Of a stretch of 64,000 nucleotides of DNA, positions 20,931 to 32,309 are shown piece after piece. The notes beneath the pieces are model-generated. The model did no database searches. It saw only the letters and a program-made list of their open reading frames with translations, and was not told the origin of the DNA. The stretch lies in the NCBI GenBank assembly GCA_039704465.1, contig JASFAU010000016.1, positions 620,001-684,000 of the forward strand. The letters run 5' to 3'. Each line of letters opens with the position of its first letter. Positions within the stretch are counted from its first letter, which is position 1. This DNA comes from Plasmodiophora brassicae (Eukaryota; Endomyxa; Phytomyxea; Plasmodiophorida; Plasmodiophoridae). Position numbers and translations under genes: made by a program.

Positions 20931-22068
20931 TCAGACGCTCAGGGACGTTGCGTCCACATCTTGAAAACCTTGCCAGTGGACAAGAAGTTCAAGATCGCCG
21001 GTGACAGGGTCCGATCGCATGTCGGAGATACGATCAACGATGTAGGTGTTACCAGTCAAAGCAATATTGTGCAACATGTCCGAGGTGACATTCAATGACG
21101 AATCATGATAAAACATCAATCGTTGGGCATGGATCTCAGTAACATCGTCGGTTAGAAGATTACGAACAGAGTAGACATGCTGGTTAACAGGCGAGATGAT
21201 CTCACACGGCCCAGTCCAATTGTACGAAGTTTTACGTCCCGAACGTTTCGCAACGAACGTAGTCTCCAGGGGCGAAATTAATCGGTTGGACATTGCGGCG
21301 ATTCAAACGCGACTTGTGTTGTTGAGCGCGTTGTTTGGTGATACGATGCGACGCATCAGAATGAATATTCTCCAGGGCGTCAATGAGTTCGGACGTTAAC
21401 TCAACGATGCGAGCAGGTGTAAGCGGAACATCAACGACAGAATATTCCAATCGTGAAATGAAGATCGAAGATAGAAGAGTCGATGGTTCCAGACCAGTAA
21501 ATATTGCGACAGGTGCATAACCAATGCGAGGTCGAACTGTATGATTGATTGCCATATTGACAAGTGGTAGCACAGACGGCCAATCCTGAAAAATCAATCC
21601 GAATTCAGATAAAACTGTTTTCAGTAGGAAGAGAATTCTTCGATTAACAATCTCGACGGTGTCATTAGCCCATGGCGTATAGGCCGTTGTGAAATGATGT
21701 GCGATGTGCAAGCGCGACAGAAGTTCATCAATCACTTTATTCATGAAATGTGAACCTTGATCAGATACGTGCTGGCGAACGATGCCAAATCGTTTAAACC
21801 AATCCATCATTGATTCAGCAACGGATATGTGATCCGCAGATTCAACTGGGACTAATTCGACGAAGCCAGAGAAATCGTCTTTCAGAACCAAGACATATTG
21901 ATACATGTGGTGGAAACCCGCACGGGGCTTCTCGATAAACAGGAAATCGTAGTGTAAGAACTTGTTTGGTAGTGACGCATGCATCGCGTAGCCAAACGGA
22001 CGTGGGATAACCACACCGTTGCGATTGCGCAAGCAATGTAAAAAGTGGTGTACGTCGAACAGAATCAT
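20931..22068 (-). pseudogene. Integrase core and chromodomain of element A
   Basis: Two overlapping frames (22068-21232 and 21293-20931). The integrase catalytic triad is visible: D in LHYDFLFI, D in VSDQGSHF, E in NDTVEIVNR. The second frame has a chromodomain-like end (YIVDRISDMRSD, LLVHWQGFQ). A frame change near 21260-21290 separates them. The upstream H2C2 zinc-binding part lies in a third frame (22519-21842: HMGLSGH), and its two cysteines are damaged. Confidence 0.8.
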
Positions 22069-22355
22069 CGATATCCTCCCACAAGAAATGTTGGCGGATC
22101 AAAGTGAGTGTGTTATCAGAGGTCAGATGGCCTGACAAACCCATATGAGCGATAACCATAATACGAAGTTGAAGTGGACCAGTAGGAATCCAGATAGGAC
22201 CATCAAGAACCGCCCAGGCGCCAGATTCATTGCGACGCAAAGCGACAGGAAAACCTTCAAGTTCCAAATCTCCTTCAGTGGGCAACGAAATGCCAGAAGA
22301 ACGAAAGAATGCAAGCTGCGACTCAACAATGTCTGTAATAGTCGGCCATACAAAT

Positions 22356-23984
22356 TCATCGTGAATGCAATAGTCGCGAAAGCGAACTGCTTTCATGGAA
22401 AGACGTAGGGAACATGTAGACAAAACAGTACCTGACACTTCCGGAGTAACAGGAGCCCCCCCAAAGTGTGCCAAGATCAGCCCAGATATTCTCATCACCT
22501 GGAATATGCTCGATTTCAAAGTTCAAGAATTCAAGCTGCAAACGCCATCGCTCCAAACGATCACCAGTGGTACGACTGGGAGATGTCATATACCGATAGG
22601 GATCCAGAATAAACGCGAGGTTTCGATGGTCAGTAAAGATTCGAAAAGGCAATGAAGTATACAGGAAATGCTTCAAACGGAAACAACCTTCAACAATTGC
22701 AAACGCTTCCTTCTCAATAGTAGCCCAGCGTAACTGGTTGTCTTTAAACGAACCAGAAATGAACGCCAGTGGTTCGTGCTGCTGTTCATCATAAGACTTA
22801 ACAAGATCGCTGTACGGGATCTGAGTCAAGAATACAGACCAAAACTGGTTCGATGCATCGGGAAACATACAAACTATCCAACCGTCTTTGGGATGAGCGG
22901 TCGTCATCAGGTTAGCCAGAATTTCCTTCAAAGCTTCAAAACTTCGAGAATGTTGATCTCCCCAACCGATATGGTCGAGTCGAATACGACGAAGCTGACG
23001 CTTCTTCAGAGAACCAATCGAACGCGAAGCTTCCAACAATAACTGCTGCAGTGGATGTACACGTTCAGCGAAACGAGGAATAGCAGACCGCATCCAGTTC
23101 AGTCCACATATAAACTGCTGCAGATCAGCGGCAGTCTGCGGGATCGACATCGCCTTCAGAGCGCAAATCATGTCAGGATCGTACGAAACACCTTCAGACG
23201 AAATGATGCGTCCACACCACTTCACCCTCTTCAAAAACAGATGACAGCGATTTGGGTTGCACTTAACACCAAATGATGCAAACTTCTTCAGAATCCGCTT
23301 CAAAACAGTGAAGTACTCCTTGAAGTCGGAGACGTAGCCAAGAACATCATCAATCCAAAGGAGAACACATAAATACAAGAGCTCGCCCAAAACTTCCTGC
23401 ATCCCAGATTGGAAAGCAAAGACAGCATCGCAGATGCCTTGCATGATGCGTTTGGGTGTGAAATTTCCCTTATGCGTCATAAACGAACAAATTTCCTGCG
23501 AATCGACATGCAGGGGAAACTGCCAATAGCCTTTGAAGGCGTCGAATAACATGAATATCGTTGCCGTCCGTAGATACATAAGAACGACATCCAAATGCGG
23601 CATAGGCCAAGCCACACGTTCAATCTGCCGATTGACGGGGCGATAATCAGCGGTCATGCGATAACCACGATTACTAAAGTCCTTCTTCTCGTGAACGTCG
23701 GTTCTGGAAGCATATCGGGACTGAGGGTTCCGATATATAAAATCGTTCTCCAGTAGACTCGCACAATGTTCATGCAAGAATTGCTGGTGAGGTATGGGGT
23801 ACTTCCCGGCTCCACATGCTACAGGTTGAGCGTCATGTTTCAAATGCAATTTCATGGGAGTCACCTTCACTGGCGGTATTCGATCCAGTTTAACTCGCCA
23901 TACATCATGATGATCATACACGATACGACGTAACTCATTCTTGTGTTCAGGTGGTAGTCCTTCCTCAACGGCGCGATCCACCAT
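22356..23984 (-). pseudogene. Reverse transcriptase and RNase H of element A
   Basis: 542 codons open. RT blocks: MTADYRPVNRQ, FDAFKGYWQFPL, FTPKRIMQGICDAVF, and the catalytic box LWIDDVLG (normally YxDD or similar). RNase H: CMFPDASNQFW, PLAFISGSFKDNQLRWATIEKEAFAI shown here by PLAFISGSF and RWATIEKEAFAI, and FTDHRNL. The frame then runs past the true pol coding into a shifted region near 22500. Confidence 0.88.
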
Positions 23985-24042
23985 GTTATCAAAGGCCTTG
24001 TCAACTTCCGATTTGTCGAAGTCGCCTACATCAACGAAATAA

Positions 24043-24513
24043 TCAGCGCCAGTCCTCTTCGTTTAAAGTCTCAACACGAAAACGCTTCGTTGTCAAACTC
24101 TGGAGTCGGTCTTCATAGCTACATACAAGTTCCACACTGTCAGTACTGTTGGAGTACTTATCCTCGAAAATATCATCGGGGTTAATGCCGAGAATGTCGA
24201 GCTCACGTCGGCCAATAAGGATGACGTTATCGCTCAATTCATCTCTGGAGACTAGACATTCCACTCGGCGTAGGGTGACTTGAGTACCCTGTTGAGATGT
24301 AAACGTCAGATCTAAAATCGCCATTCCAATCATGGTTGCAATCTCATCGGCTTTAGCGAGTTTGCTGATGACAGGCTTTTCGAATTTCCTATACGACACA
24401 AACGATTTGCTTTGGATGATATCCAACTGGGTCAGAGACAGCGTTGTCGCCGTACAGCCACTGTCGAATTCATACTGGAATGATATGCAATCCTGTACAC
24501 GTACCGAGCCCAA
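24043..24513 (-). pseudogene. Aspartic protease region of element A
   Basis: Contains FQYEFDSGCTATTLS, a retropepsin-type DSG active site, followed by VILIGRRELDILGINPDD. This matches the protease layout of the other Ty3 copies in the window. Confidence 0.75.
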
Positions 24514-25020
24514 CGAGGCATTTCCGGATGTCGCTCGTTTGTGCTCTGGGGAACTGACGGAACTTGATCTTTCTGTTGATTCTGCTGATTCTTCTCTTTG
24601 ATCTGGGCCAGCAATTCCTTACGCTTCTCAGGTGTGACTTTCGTGCATAAGGGCAACCAATGATCGCCTTTGCAGAAGGCACATCCACCTTCCGGCGGTT
24701 TCTTCTTCTCATACTTTTCCCTAACATGATCAGGGATCTTAGCAGCGGGCTGTTTACCTGAATGTTCAGTCTTCTTCGTAGACTGGTTCGTGCCGCTGTC
24801 TTGTTGCTGCCGGTGTTGCGTCCGCCGCCGCCACCGTTTCCACCGCCACCATTGCCGTGGTTGTTTTTCTTTTCGGCTCGGTGTCCACCGTTGACCAGAC
24901 GCCTTTCTTTGCGAATTCGGCTAATGTGGTTGCGTTGTTGTTCGTCGGCTAGCTTGTCTACGAGGTCAAAGAATTTAATCTCGTCATACCAAGCATCCTC
25001 ATGATCACCGAATTCGATTT
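24514..25020 (-). pseudogene. Gag C-terminal part with zinc knuckle, element A
   Basis: Minus-strand frames encode an acidic segment (EIEFGDHEDAWYDEIKFFDL), a Gly/Asn-rich linker, and a zinc knuckle CAFCKGDHWLPLC (C-x2-C-x3-H-x4-C). A frame change in the Gly-rich linker breaks continuity. Confidence 0.7.
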
Positions 25021-25024
25021 CCTC

Positions 25025-26190
25025 GAAGATCGCGCCCGCTGAGCCGATACCACGTCAACCGGTGCATCGGCGCGATGGACCGGCTCGAGTCGATCGTCGA
25101 CTGGCGCGTTCGTGCCGCCCACTACGACAAGGCCGATCCGGGCGCCGCCCTGGACATGATTGCCGTTCAGCTCAACGATCCCGCTCGCCTGTTCCCGCAG
25201 GCGCCGCCGATCCCGCCTGAACGTCGACTCGTCCCGCGTCGCATGCCGAATCCAAGGGCGCCGGCCTACCGGCTGTCAGAGCAGCAGCAGCGCTAGATGT
25301 TTGCGACGGGCGTCGTCATCGAGGCCGCCAAGGCGTGGTGCCTGCACGGCGAGCCGATCGCGATCTCGGCGCAAGGGCTGGCATCGTTCGGCGGCCGCGC
25401 CGCGCTCGACAACGACCCGTTGGTGGTCGACCCTGACAATCAGGCGGCAAGAACGGCCGTGTTGGCGGCCGAGCAGGCCATGCGCGAAGAGTTTAGTGGC
25501 GAGGCCGGCCCGCAGCAGGTCGATGACGACGACGAGCACGACAACGGCGCCGGCATCGTTCGGGATGGCGGCCGGGGCGTGCGCGACAACGGCCCGGAGG
25601 TTCGCGAGCAGCACCAGCAGCAACTGGAGGTCATGGACGCGATCGGCATCGATCGGGATGGCGGCCGGGATGCGCGCGCCAACGCTCAGGACGGCGCGCG
25701 AGACGCGCAAGCGGCCCGACCGGTCGGATCCGGCAGGGATCTAGCGGGCACGCGCCCCAGTCGATCGACGCAGTCACCCGGCATCCTGCACCAAGGCCGC
25801 TGTCAGCAAGCAAGGCAAGCCGAGGCACGTGGCGCGACATACCTGCTGGCAAGGGCGATCGCACTGGATGTCGTCGCCAGATGCGTCGCCGCGGCGGGAT
25901 CGACGTACGCGCCTGGCGATACCGTCACAGAGCCGGCTGCACCGACGGTACCCGGCAATGACGAGGCGGCATCGCCGGCGCGCTGCATCATCGACGTGCG
26001 CAAGCTCACAGCGCCGTCGTCGTCGAGATGGCATCCGCCCTGAAATAGCGGCCGCCACGGAGCGCGTCCGTGATCGCGCACCGCCCCTCATCTTCGTCGC
26101 CTGCGCTGGATCACTGATCCAGCTGCAGCCGCAACGCCTCGTCGTTGCATTCTCGTCGCTTTAGCGTGTGAATACACAGACAAGTCCCCC
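25025..26190 (+). other. GC-rich insert splitting gag, with one interrupted open frame
   Basis: This 1.17-kb segment is GC-rich, whereas gag sequence on both sides is AT-rich and reads in the opposite direction. On the plus strand, frame 1 is open from about 25025 to 26043 except for one TAG at 25294-25296. Its two halves are MDRLESIVDWRVRAAHYD... (from 25075) and MFATGVVIEAAKAW... (from 25297), with Ala/Asp/Arg-rich composition. No domain recognised. It looks like a captured host fragment or an unknown element; ends without obvious target duplication. Confidence 0.55.
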
Positions 26191-26262
26191 CTTTAACTCC
26201 TGCGGTCGAATACCTTCATACAGGATCTTGATTTTGTTCTTCACCTTCTTTTCCGTTCCTTT

Positions 26263-26754
26263 CTACTTGTCGTCCAGATGACGGTCACGTACGAATCGGT
26301 TGAATTTGCCGAACAAATCGTCCACTCGCTCGTGGCTCGACTGAATCGACATGTCCATGATAACGGTCTTCTTCAGCAACTCTTTCAGGTTGTGTTCTTT
26401 GTTTCCTTTCGCGTTCCTTTTCTGTACTGCTTGTAGGTACGCTAAAAGATCATCGTCAGTGACTTCATCGAGAGGTTTTCGAATACGATACTGTGCGATG
26501 TCATCCAGTTCGTCGTCATCGATACACTCTCGCAGTGCCTGCCGGTGTATGTCCTCACCGTGGAATTTCCTGCGTTGTTCAATACGGTTACAATACTTCT
26601 TGTACCGCTTCAGAAATGTCGTTATCTCCTCGAAGTTCTTTGACTTCAACGTCGGAGCAACAATCGGCATGAATAGAGGCCTACCTCCCCACTGCGCGGT
26701 CTCATCATCACTCGACTGGCCGATGCCATACTCGACCAACCGTCCCTTTGACAT
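26263..26754 (-). CDS. Gag N-terminal part of element A
   Basis: 163 codons from ATG at 26754. The frame has a helical retroviral-capsid-like composition (ITTFLKRYKKYCNRIEQRRKF, here only by key residues, and LLAYLQAVQKRN). Downstream, NKIKILYEGIRPQELKG continues in another frame until the GC-rich insert at about 26190. Not alignable to a named family by eye, but position and composition fit Ty3 gag. Confidence 0.55.
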   Translation of the reverse strand: MSKGRLVEYGIGQSSDDETAQWGGRPLFMPIVAPTLKSKNFEEITTFLKRYKKYCNRIEQRRKFHGEDIHRQALRECIDDDELDDIAQYRIRKPLDEVTDDDLLAYLQAVQKRNAKGNKEHNLKELLKKTVIMDMSIQSSHERVDDLFGKFNRFVRDRHLDDK

Positions 26755-26996
26755 GGGAGAGTCTCGATAGCGCCAAAGTTGTCGCTAGAAACGTTTCTGT
26801 ACTTGGCGTGTCGTCACGAGCCCGACGCTCTCAAGGACGCCGACAACAGCTCACGACGACTCAGCAAACAATAGGAGACTGCCTTTATTCCTGGGTACAA
26901 TGTGACGATCAGTAGTCGATCTACTACCTTTGTAGTACACAGAAGCCGGAGACGTTCTGTCTGGTAGACAGAGAAACGAAACACACAGCCTACCAC

Positions 26997-27520
26997 GTGA
27001 TGATACTGGATCTGGGACTGACGACGACGGCAGTTGAACTGATCACTCGCCGGCGCCGATGCCTTGTATGGGATATTCCTGAAAAGGAAATCATCCTAGG
27101 GGAGAGGCTGTTAGACGATTTGGGTATCCACCCAAAAAAGGCCCTGGACGTACGCACGCCGAAGAAGGGGAATGACGTCATGGATGAAGTGCAAAATATG
27201 GCAAACGAGGTGCCACCTCTCTGGGAAGGGGAGGAAGAGGAAACAGAGGATGTGAGGATCGGAACCGATTCCACAGACTCCCTGGAAAGGGAGATGGACG
27301 GGATGGTCGAGCGCGCATTGAGGAATGGCCTACCGCAAGCGATGGTGAAATCGCTTCGGAAACTCGTCAGACGATATAGGGACGTTTGGCGTATGAGCAT
27401 CGGACCTGATGGTCCAGCCAGGGTTACACCATTTGTCACGGAGCTGAAACCGGATGCGGAACCTTACAGGTGCCGAGCCAGAAAGTACAGTATTGTGACA
27501 TCTCTCAATCTAGCATTGAG
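26997..27520 (+). pseudogene. Ty3/gypsy pol fragment in the opposite orientation
   Basis: Plus-strand frame starts inside the protease tail (RRCLVWDIPEKEIILGERLLDDLGI) and continues to the RT approach (DVWRMSIGPDGPARVTPF, PYRCRARKYS). The same blocks occur in the minus-strand elements. It loses homology after about 27500, so this is a short truncated copy. Confidence 0.75.
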
Positions 27521-28080
27521 ACGTTGTCATCGAAACGCACTTCGAACTCTGATTTATTCCTGGCCCTCTGGTCTGCCAACCTCCAGTGTGCCTCCGGAGT
27601 CCGCCACGGTCTCCGGAGTCCGCGGTCTATTCTTGGAACACACGACGGGCCTTCAGGACTGTTGACTGAGCTTGCCCGGAGTTTCCGGTAGTGATGGTCT
27701 TGCAGGGTGTGACCGTGATCAACATCATAGGTGCAGCTAGGCTGGACATATGATACACTCCCCTCGTCAAGCTAAAGTCCCTCCGTTATGCTTTTACCCT
27801 GTTGTTGGCGCTGCAGACGTCTTGTTGCACAGAATAAATCTTGTCTTGCACTTACAGTAGTTGAGCATGCTGGGAAAAATTCTGTGGGAATCATTCTTCC
27901 GTAGGTTATGTCTTTCCTAGTCCGCCGCAAAGTCGTTTTGCGTCGGACCTCGATGACACGACGTCATCGATCGGCCCTGAGACCATGAAGTCCATTTCAA
28001 GGTACTGCGGGGCTTGCATCGTGCTCACCCGCTAAACCCACTAAAAACCAGTCTGCCCAGTGGCTACAACTGTGCGGTGT
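27521..28080. other. No gene; probable LTR or flank of element C
   Basis: No coding frame longer than about 70 codons makes sense. The segment follows the end of the element C chromodomain ORF on its 3' side, where an LTR is expected. No matching second LTR was found because the 5' end of element C is missing. Confidence 0.3.
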
Positions 28081-29436
28081 TCAGTTGCGGTGCCGTCGAC
28101 GCTTGGCGTTGGCTGCTGCCTGGCCCGTTGACTTCCGCTTGGTCTTCACCTGTTTCGGTTGTGATGACCTTCGATTCACGACATTGGATTGTTGCGGCAT
28201 CATGTCCTGCAACGCTGTTGCCAATGCATGACTTTTGTGTTCATCGATGAATTCCTGCACCATTCGTGGTTGGTCTTCAATGATGATTTGGGCTGGCTCC
28301 CATGATGATTCGTCATTGCTGAAACCTCGCCATTTGATGAGTAATTCCAAGGTATGTTCACGATTCATGCGTGCATCAGATATCGTGTCAATTTCCCATT
28401 TGGCGTTGTCATAGGCGATTTGCTCCCTGAGCTCTTTGAGGTTTCTATCACAGTAGAATTGAAGTCGACTACCATGAACCACATGTTTGTCCCCGCTGAT
28501 TATGTCTTCGACCTCGAAGACATATCCCGAGTGGACGTTTGTGACACGGTATGGACCTCTCCATTTGAGAAATAATTTCTCACCAGCTCTGAGCGTTTCT
28601 GCTTGAAGGACGAAATCTCCCGGGTATACATTCGGCGGGATTCGATTTTCCGAAACCTTCTGCCGTCGTTGCGCTCTCTGGCGCTCACTGACATCAGCGA
28701 CTTCCTTGTGCATCTGATTCAGTGCGGCTATCAGCTCATCAGTGAGCTTCACAATTTCATCAGAAGTCATTTCTGTGACATTGACTTGTGTTTCCCTGAT
28801 AGGGTTGACGCAGATGCCATCCAGAGGGCTGTCAGGTTCCAGACCACTGTGAACCTGCACAGGCGCTCGGCCCCCAAGTCGTTGCTGTGGCCTATGGTTG
28901 AGCACATGCTCTACCACCTTCAGCAGCCATGGCCATTCTTCCTTCTGCCATCTCAAGTCTGAGCACAATGTGCGGAATAATGCCAGTACATGTCTGTTGA
29001 CGATTTCCACCGTTCCGTTCGGGTAATGAATGTAAGCCGTCGTCCAATGCTGTTTGACATTACACAGCTTGTTGTACTCCCTAGTTACCTCTGACATGAA
29101 ATATGATGCCTGGTCTGACACAATTGTTTTAGGTGTGCCGTTCTTGGACCTCCATTCCATTAGTGCCTGTACCGTGACCAAGCTGTCAGGTACTATCGTT
29201 GGCACCAGGTGTACGAGTCCCGAGAAGTCGTCTCTCAATACCAGTATCCATTTGAAATCATGCCCCGCCTCTTCTTGTGACGGCATCATGTATAGGTAAT
29301 CCATGTGAAGTACCTCTCCCCGTCTTTTTTGCATGGCATGCTGGACCCAATGGTCGTGGACGCACCTCACCACCTCGTGTGGGTCGACAGTGTAAGCAAT
29401 TCTTCGCGATTTGCTTGATGTCCGCTGATATGCCAT
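28081..29436 (-). CDS. Integrase and chromodomain of element C
   Basis: 451 codons. Integrase triad: D in LHMDYLYMM, D in IVSDQASYF, E in GTVEIVNRH. After a GPYRVTNV-type GPY/F module comes a chromodomain (WEIDTISDARM, LLIKWRGFSNDESSWEP) and a basic tail (KRKSTG, AKRRRHRN). Chromodomain integrases direct insertion to specific chromatin. The frame overlaps the pol frame at 29258-29436, so a frameshift links the two. Confidence 0.9.
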   Translation of the reverse strand: MAYQRTSSKSRRIAYTVDPHEVVRCVHDHWVQHAMQKRRGEVLHMDYLYMMPSQEEAGHDFKWILVLRDDFSGLVHLVPTIVPDSLVTVQALMEWRSKNGTPKTIVSDQASYFMSEVTREYNKLCNVKQHWTTAYIHYPNGTVEIVNRHVLALFRTLCSDLRWQKEEWPWLLKVVEHVLNHRPQQRLGGRAPVQVHSGLEPDSPLDGICVNPIRETQVNVTEMTSDEIVKLTDELIAALNQMHKEVADVSERQRAQRRQKVSENRIPPNVYPGDFVLQAETLRAGEKLFLKWRGPYRVTNVHSGYVFEVEDIISGDKHVVHGSRLQFYCDRNLKELREQIAYDNAKWEIDTISDARMNREHTLELLIKWRGFSNDESSWEPAQIIIEDQPRMVQEFIDEHKSHALATALQDMMPQQSNVVNRRSSQPKQVKTKRKSTGQAAANAKRRRHRN

Positions 29437-32230
29437 TCCAGAGGAATTTGCTTCGCAGGAGAAGCGTCATTTGGTTGATGCTACGATGTGCAAATCCTGC
29501 AGCATGTGCAATGACCGTCAACCTGACTCTCATCTCCACATCTTCCGATGGGATTACAACCTGTCCTCGCTGGTTTACCCATAACCCAGCCTCGTTCTTC
29601 CTCAGGTTGCTTAGCTTATCCTTTGTGAAGAATTTCATTTGCCGTTCACTGATTTCAGTTTCCGTGGGCCAGATAAGCTTCTCGTCCAGTGTGGGTTGGA
29701 CTCTGAATTTCTCAGCGAGTTGCCCCCAACGATTTTGGATTTCCGGATGTATCTCCTGATCCTCATTCTCCCCAACCGTGTTATTGAGTACACCGCGGTC
29801 ATGGGTTTCCAGATGTATCTCCTGATCCTCATTCCCCACGCCCCCATTCGAAGCTTCCGGATAACTTTTCCGATCCTCATCACTTCGAATTCGGAGTATT
29901 CGGAAGACATTTGTGGTGTCCCCGTACTTTACTCGTCCGGTGTCGATTTGGTGTTCCAAATCAGCATCTCTTCCGAGACCAGTGTCCGCACCCCATCTCG
30001 TTTGCAGGTCAGCCCACACGTTCTTATCCCCAGGAATATTCTCAATGATGAAGTTGTACTTCCGCAACTTCATACCCCAGCGCTCCAGCCGTTCCGCTGC
30101 TGGCTGCGTGCACTTCTGTGGGTCATATATGTGCATCAAATTCCTGTGATCCGTGTACAGTCTGAATGGTTTTCCCGTCTGTAGGAGATATTCCAGTTTC
30201 TCCAGTACATCCACCAATGCGCTAGCTTCCTTATCTGGAGTCGCCCAGTTAAGTTCTGAACCCGCGAATTTGTGGCCTGAGAAGCCCAGTGGTTGATGAT
30301 GAGCCTCCCAAATTGGACGATCTCTGTCTTCCATGGGAATTTGTGTTACCATTCCTGCCCTGTGGTACTTGCTTGCATCTGCAAACACACACTGGATCAT
30401 ATCCTTCCGTGGATATGCTAGTTGAGTGTTCCTCCCAATCAATTCCCTCAGCTCCTCAAAAGCTTTGTCATGCAGTTCACTCCAGCCGTGCCGTCTCAGT
30501 CGTACTCCCCCGGCGACCGATCTGGTTCGCTTCGGCTGATCCTTCATGGATTTCTCATAGATTTCCTGCAGCGGTAGGGCAATACGGCTGTACTCCGGTA
30601 TTGACTTGCTCATCCACTGTACTGCATATAGGAATTGCTGCAAGTCTCTTGCAGTCCTGGGAGTCTGCATTTCTTGCAGCGCTCGAATTCGCTCTGGATC
30701 ATGGGAGGTTCCCTCTGGCGTGAAGATACGCCCTGCGAATTTCACCTTCCTCAAGAAGAAGTCGCACTTTTCCAGATTGAATTTCAGGTTATGCTTTTCA
30801 GCCAACCGCAGTGTCATGTCTAACACTCTGAACCATTCTTGTTCAGTTTTTGCATGCCCCAGAATGTCGTCAATCCAGATGATGAGTGCCTTCATCAGAA
30901 ATTCGGAGAATATTTCTGCCATCCGTGCCTGGAACTGTGGCGACGAATTCAACCCTCCCTGAATTGTTCTGGTTGGAGTGTATATTCCCCTGTCCGTTGC
31001 GAACGAGAATATTTCCTGACATTCCTTTGCCAGAGGCATTAACCAAAAGCCCTTGAATGCGTCCAAAGAAAACCAGTACTTGGATCCTGCCAAGTGTTGC
31101 ACAATGGCTTCTAGGAACGGCATCGGCCATGCAGTTGCTTCGCATAATTTGTTGACCTCTCTTAGATCAACACACATTCGCCATCCCCTGTTTCCGGGTT
31201 TCCGTACTACAACCACCGGTGAGGCCCACTCACTGTTGTAGTTTTCATAGACCAACCCATATTTCTTCAACAGGGATACGAACTGTTCCAGGAACTCACT
31301 TTGTTCCTTGCTGTACCTCCGCGCCTTACAACGGTACGGTCGCGCTCCCTGCCTTAACCGCGTTCGGCAAGGTGTGACCTTGGCTGCCGGATCTGGTCCC
31401 AGCTTCGTTCTCCAGACATTCCATCGTTTGAAGGCTAGCCTTCGGAGCCTCCGCTTCCACTTCCGTGGTAGCCCCTGGTCCATGGCTCGAGCGATCGCAT
31501 TATCAATGCCTTCCCGAATGTCCTGCGGGACATTGTCGCCAATTGCGACGTCGTCGTCCCCATCCTGATCCCATTTGTATTCATCGCCGTCATCGTATGA
31601 CTCGTCGCAGTTCATACTGGCAATCAGGTATTCCAGAGCCGTTCGTGGGTCTATGCCCAGCTCTTTGAGTAAATCTTGACCCAGGTAGATTTCCTTCACA
31701 TACTCCACGTCCCATACAAGACATGTGTGTCTGCGGATCTGCAGCTCCCCAGCACGCGTATGCAAGAGGATGTTCACTTGAATCTCGTGGGTGGCCTGTC
31801 CCACTGCCTCCTCGCTATCCGCCAGAATCAGCTTGACTGGTTCATCCAGTCTCGTTAATTTGGTGTTTGGATCCATACCACATACCGCCTTGGCAACTGC
31901 CATGGGTATTAATGTTCTGTCAGCCCCACTGTCTAGTATGGCTGGCCGCGGCTCATCCAGCGCTGATAGCGTGACATTGATCTGGTTGGTGGCGCCAGCT
32001 GGTATTCCAGCCTCAATGTCCATCGCAAGTTGTCGTAACTTGCACACCGCCGCGTGTGTGTTGCGAGTACCATTATCTGAGTCATCAGTGTACTTGCCAC
32101 GCTTGGCCGGTTTATTCGTCTTTTTCGACTTAGCGTCCTCTCGTACTTTCTCGTACGCCGGCTTCTTGTCGTCAGCGGATGCTGTGGGACACTTCCGCAA
32201 CGGATGTGGGCCTCGACAATGCCAGCACAC
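29258..32230 (-). CDS. Protease, reverse transcriptase, RNase H of element C
   Basis: About 990 codons. In order: zinc knuckle CWHCRGPHPLRKC (C-x2-C-x3-H-x4-C), protease PAILDSGADRTLIP, RT (RMCVDLREVNKL, SLDAFKGFWLMPL, WIDDILGHA), RNase H (CVFADASKYH, RLYTDHRNL), and the integrase H2C2 finger (HAAGFAH then CLHC). Open without stops, so the copy is young or under selection. The frame starts at a GTG within the knuckle, so the true start lay in a lost gag. Confidence 0.9.
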   Translation of the reverse strand: MCWHCRGPHPLRKCPTASADDKKPAYEKVREDAKSKKTNKPAKRGKYTDDSDNGTRNTHAAVCKLRQLAMDIEAGIPAGATNQINVTLSALDEPRPAILDSGADRTLIPMAVAKAVCGMDPNTKLTRLDEPVKLILADSEEAVGQATHEIQVNILLHTRAGELQIRRHTCLVWDVEYVKEIYLGQDLLKELGIDPRTALEYLIASMNCDESYDDGDEYKWDQDGDDDVAIGDNVPQDIREGIDNAIARAMDQGLPRKWKRRLRRLAFKRWNVWRTKLGPDPAAKVTPCRTRLRQGARPYRCKARRYSKEQSEFLEQFVSLLKKYGLVYENYNSEWASPVVVVRKPGNRGWRMCVDLREVNKLCEATAWPMPFLEAIVQHLAGSKYWFSLDAFKGFWLMPLAKECQEIFSFATDRGIYTPTRTIQGGLNSSPQFQARMAEIFSEFLMKALIIWIDDILGHAKTEQEWFRVLDMTLRLAEKHNLKFNLEKCDFFLRKVKFAGRIFTPEGTSHDPERIRALQEMQTPRTARDLQQFLYAVQWMSKSIPEYSRIALPLQEIYEKSMKDQPKRTRSVAGGVRLRRHGWSELHDKAFEELRELIGRNTQLAYPRKDMIQCVFADASKYHRAGMVTQIPMEDRDRPIWEAHHQPLGFSGHKFAGSELNWATPDKEASALVDVLEKLEYLLQTGKPFRLYTDHRNLMHIYDPQKCTQPAAERLERWGMKLRKYNFIIENIPGDKNVWADLQTRWGADTGLGRDADLEHQIDTGRVKYGDTTNVFRILRIRSDEDRKSYPEASNGGVGNEDQEIHLETHDRGVLNNTVGENEDQEIHPEIQNRWGQLAEKFRVQPTLDEKLIWPTETEISERQMKFFTKDKLSNLRKNEAGLWVNQRGQVVIPSEDVEMRVRLTVIAHAAGFAHRSINQMTLLLRSKFLWNGISADIKQIAKNCLHCRPTRGGEVRPRPLGPACHAKKTGRGTSHGLPIHDAVTRRGGA

Positions 32231-32309
32231 TGGCTTTTTGTCTTCCGTTTCGGACGTTGGCTTCTTGCCTCCGGCGGCCGGGGTTCCGCCGTTCTCGTCG
32301 TCCTGACGT

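Larger units (their letters stand above)
20931..26754 (-). mobile_element. Ty3/gypsy-type retrotransposon with chromodomain (element A), degenerate and interrupted
   Basis: Minus-strand order from high to low coordinate is gag (26754), zinc knuckle, protease, reverse transcriptase, RNase H, integrase, chromodomain (20931). That order is Ty3/gypsy-like. Frames shift several times, and a GC-rich segment (about 25025-26190) splits gag. Base composition (AT-rich, many CAA/GAA) differs sharply from the host genes to the left. No full LTR pair found. Confidence 0.85.
28081..32295 (-). mobile_element. Ty3/gypsy chromodomain retrotransposon (element C), 5' truncated
   Basis: On the minus strand from about 32295: zinc knuckle, protease, RT, RNase H, integrase, chromodomain. 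Gag is missing; the sequence upstream belongs to a different Ty3 lineage (element B). Two long overlapping frames cover it, so this is the best preserved pol in the window. Confidence 0.9.

Noticed and set aside
25075..26043. Two separate small genes (25075-25293 and 25297-26043)
   Set aside because: They are in the same frame, split by a single TAG, with continuous composition; one interrupted frame is simpler.
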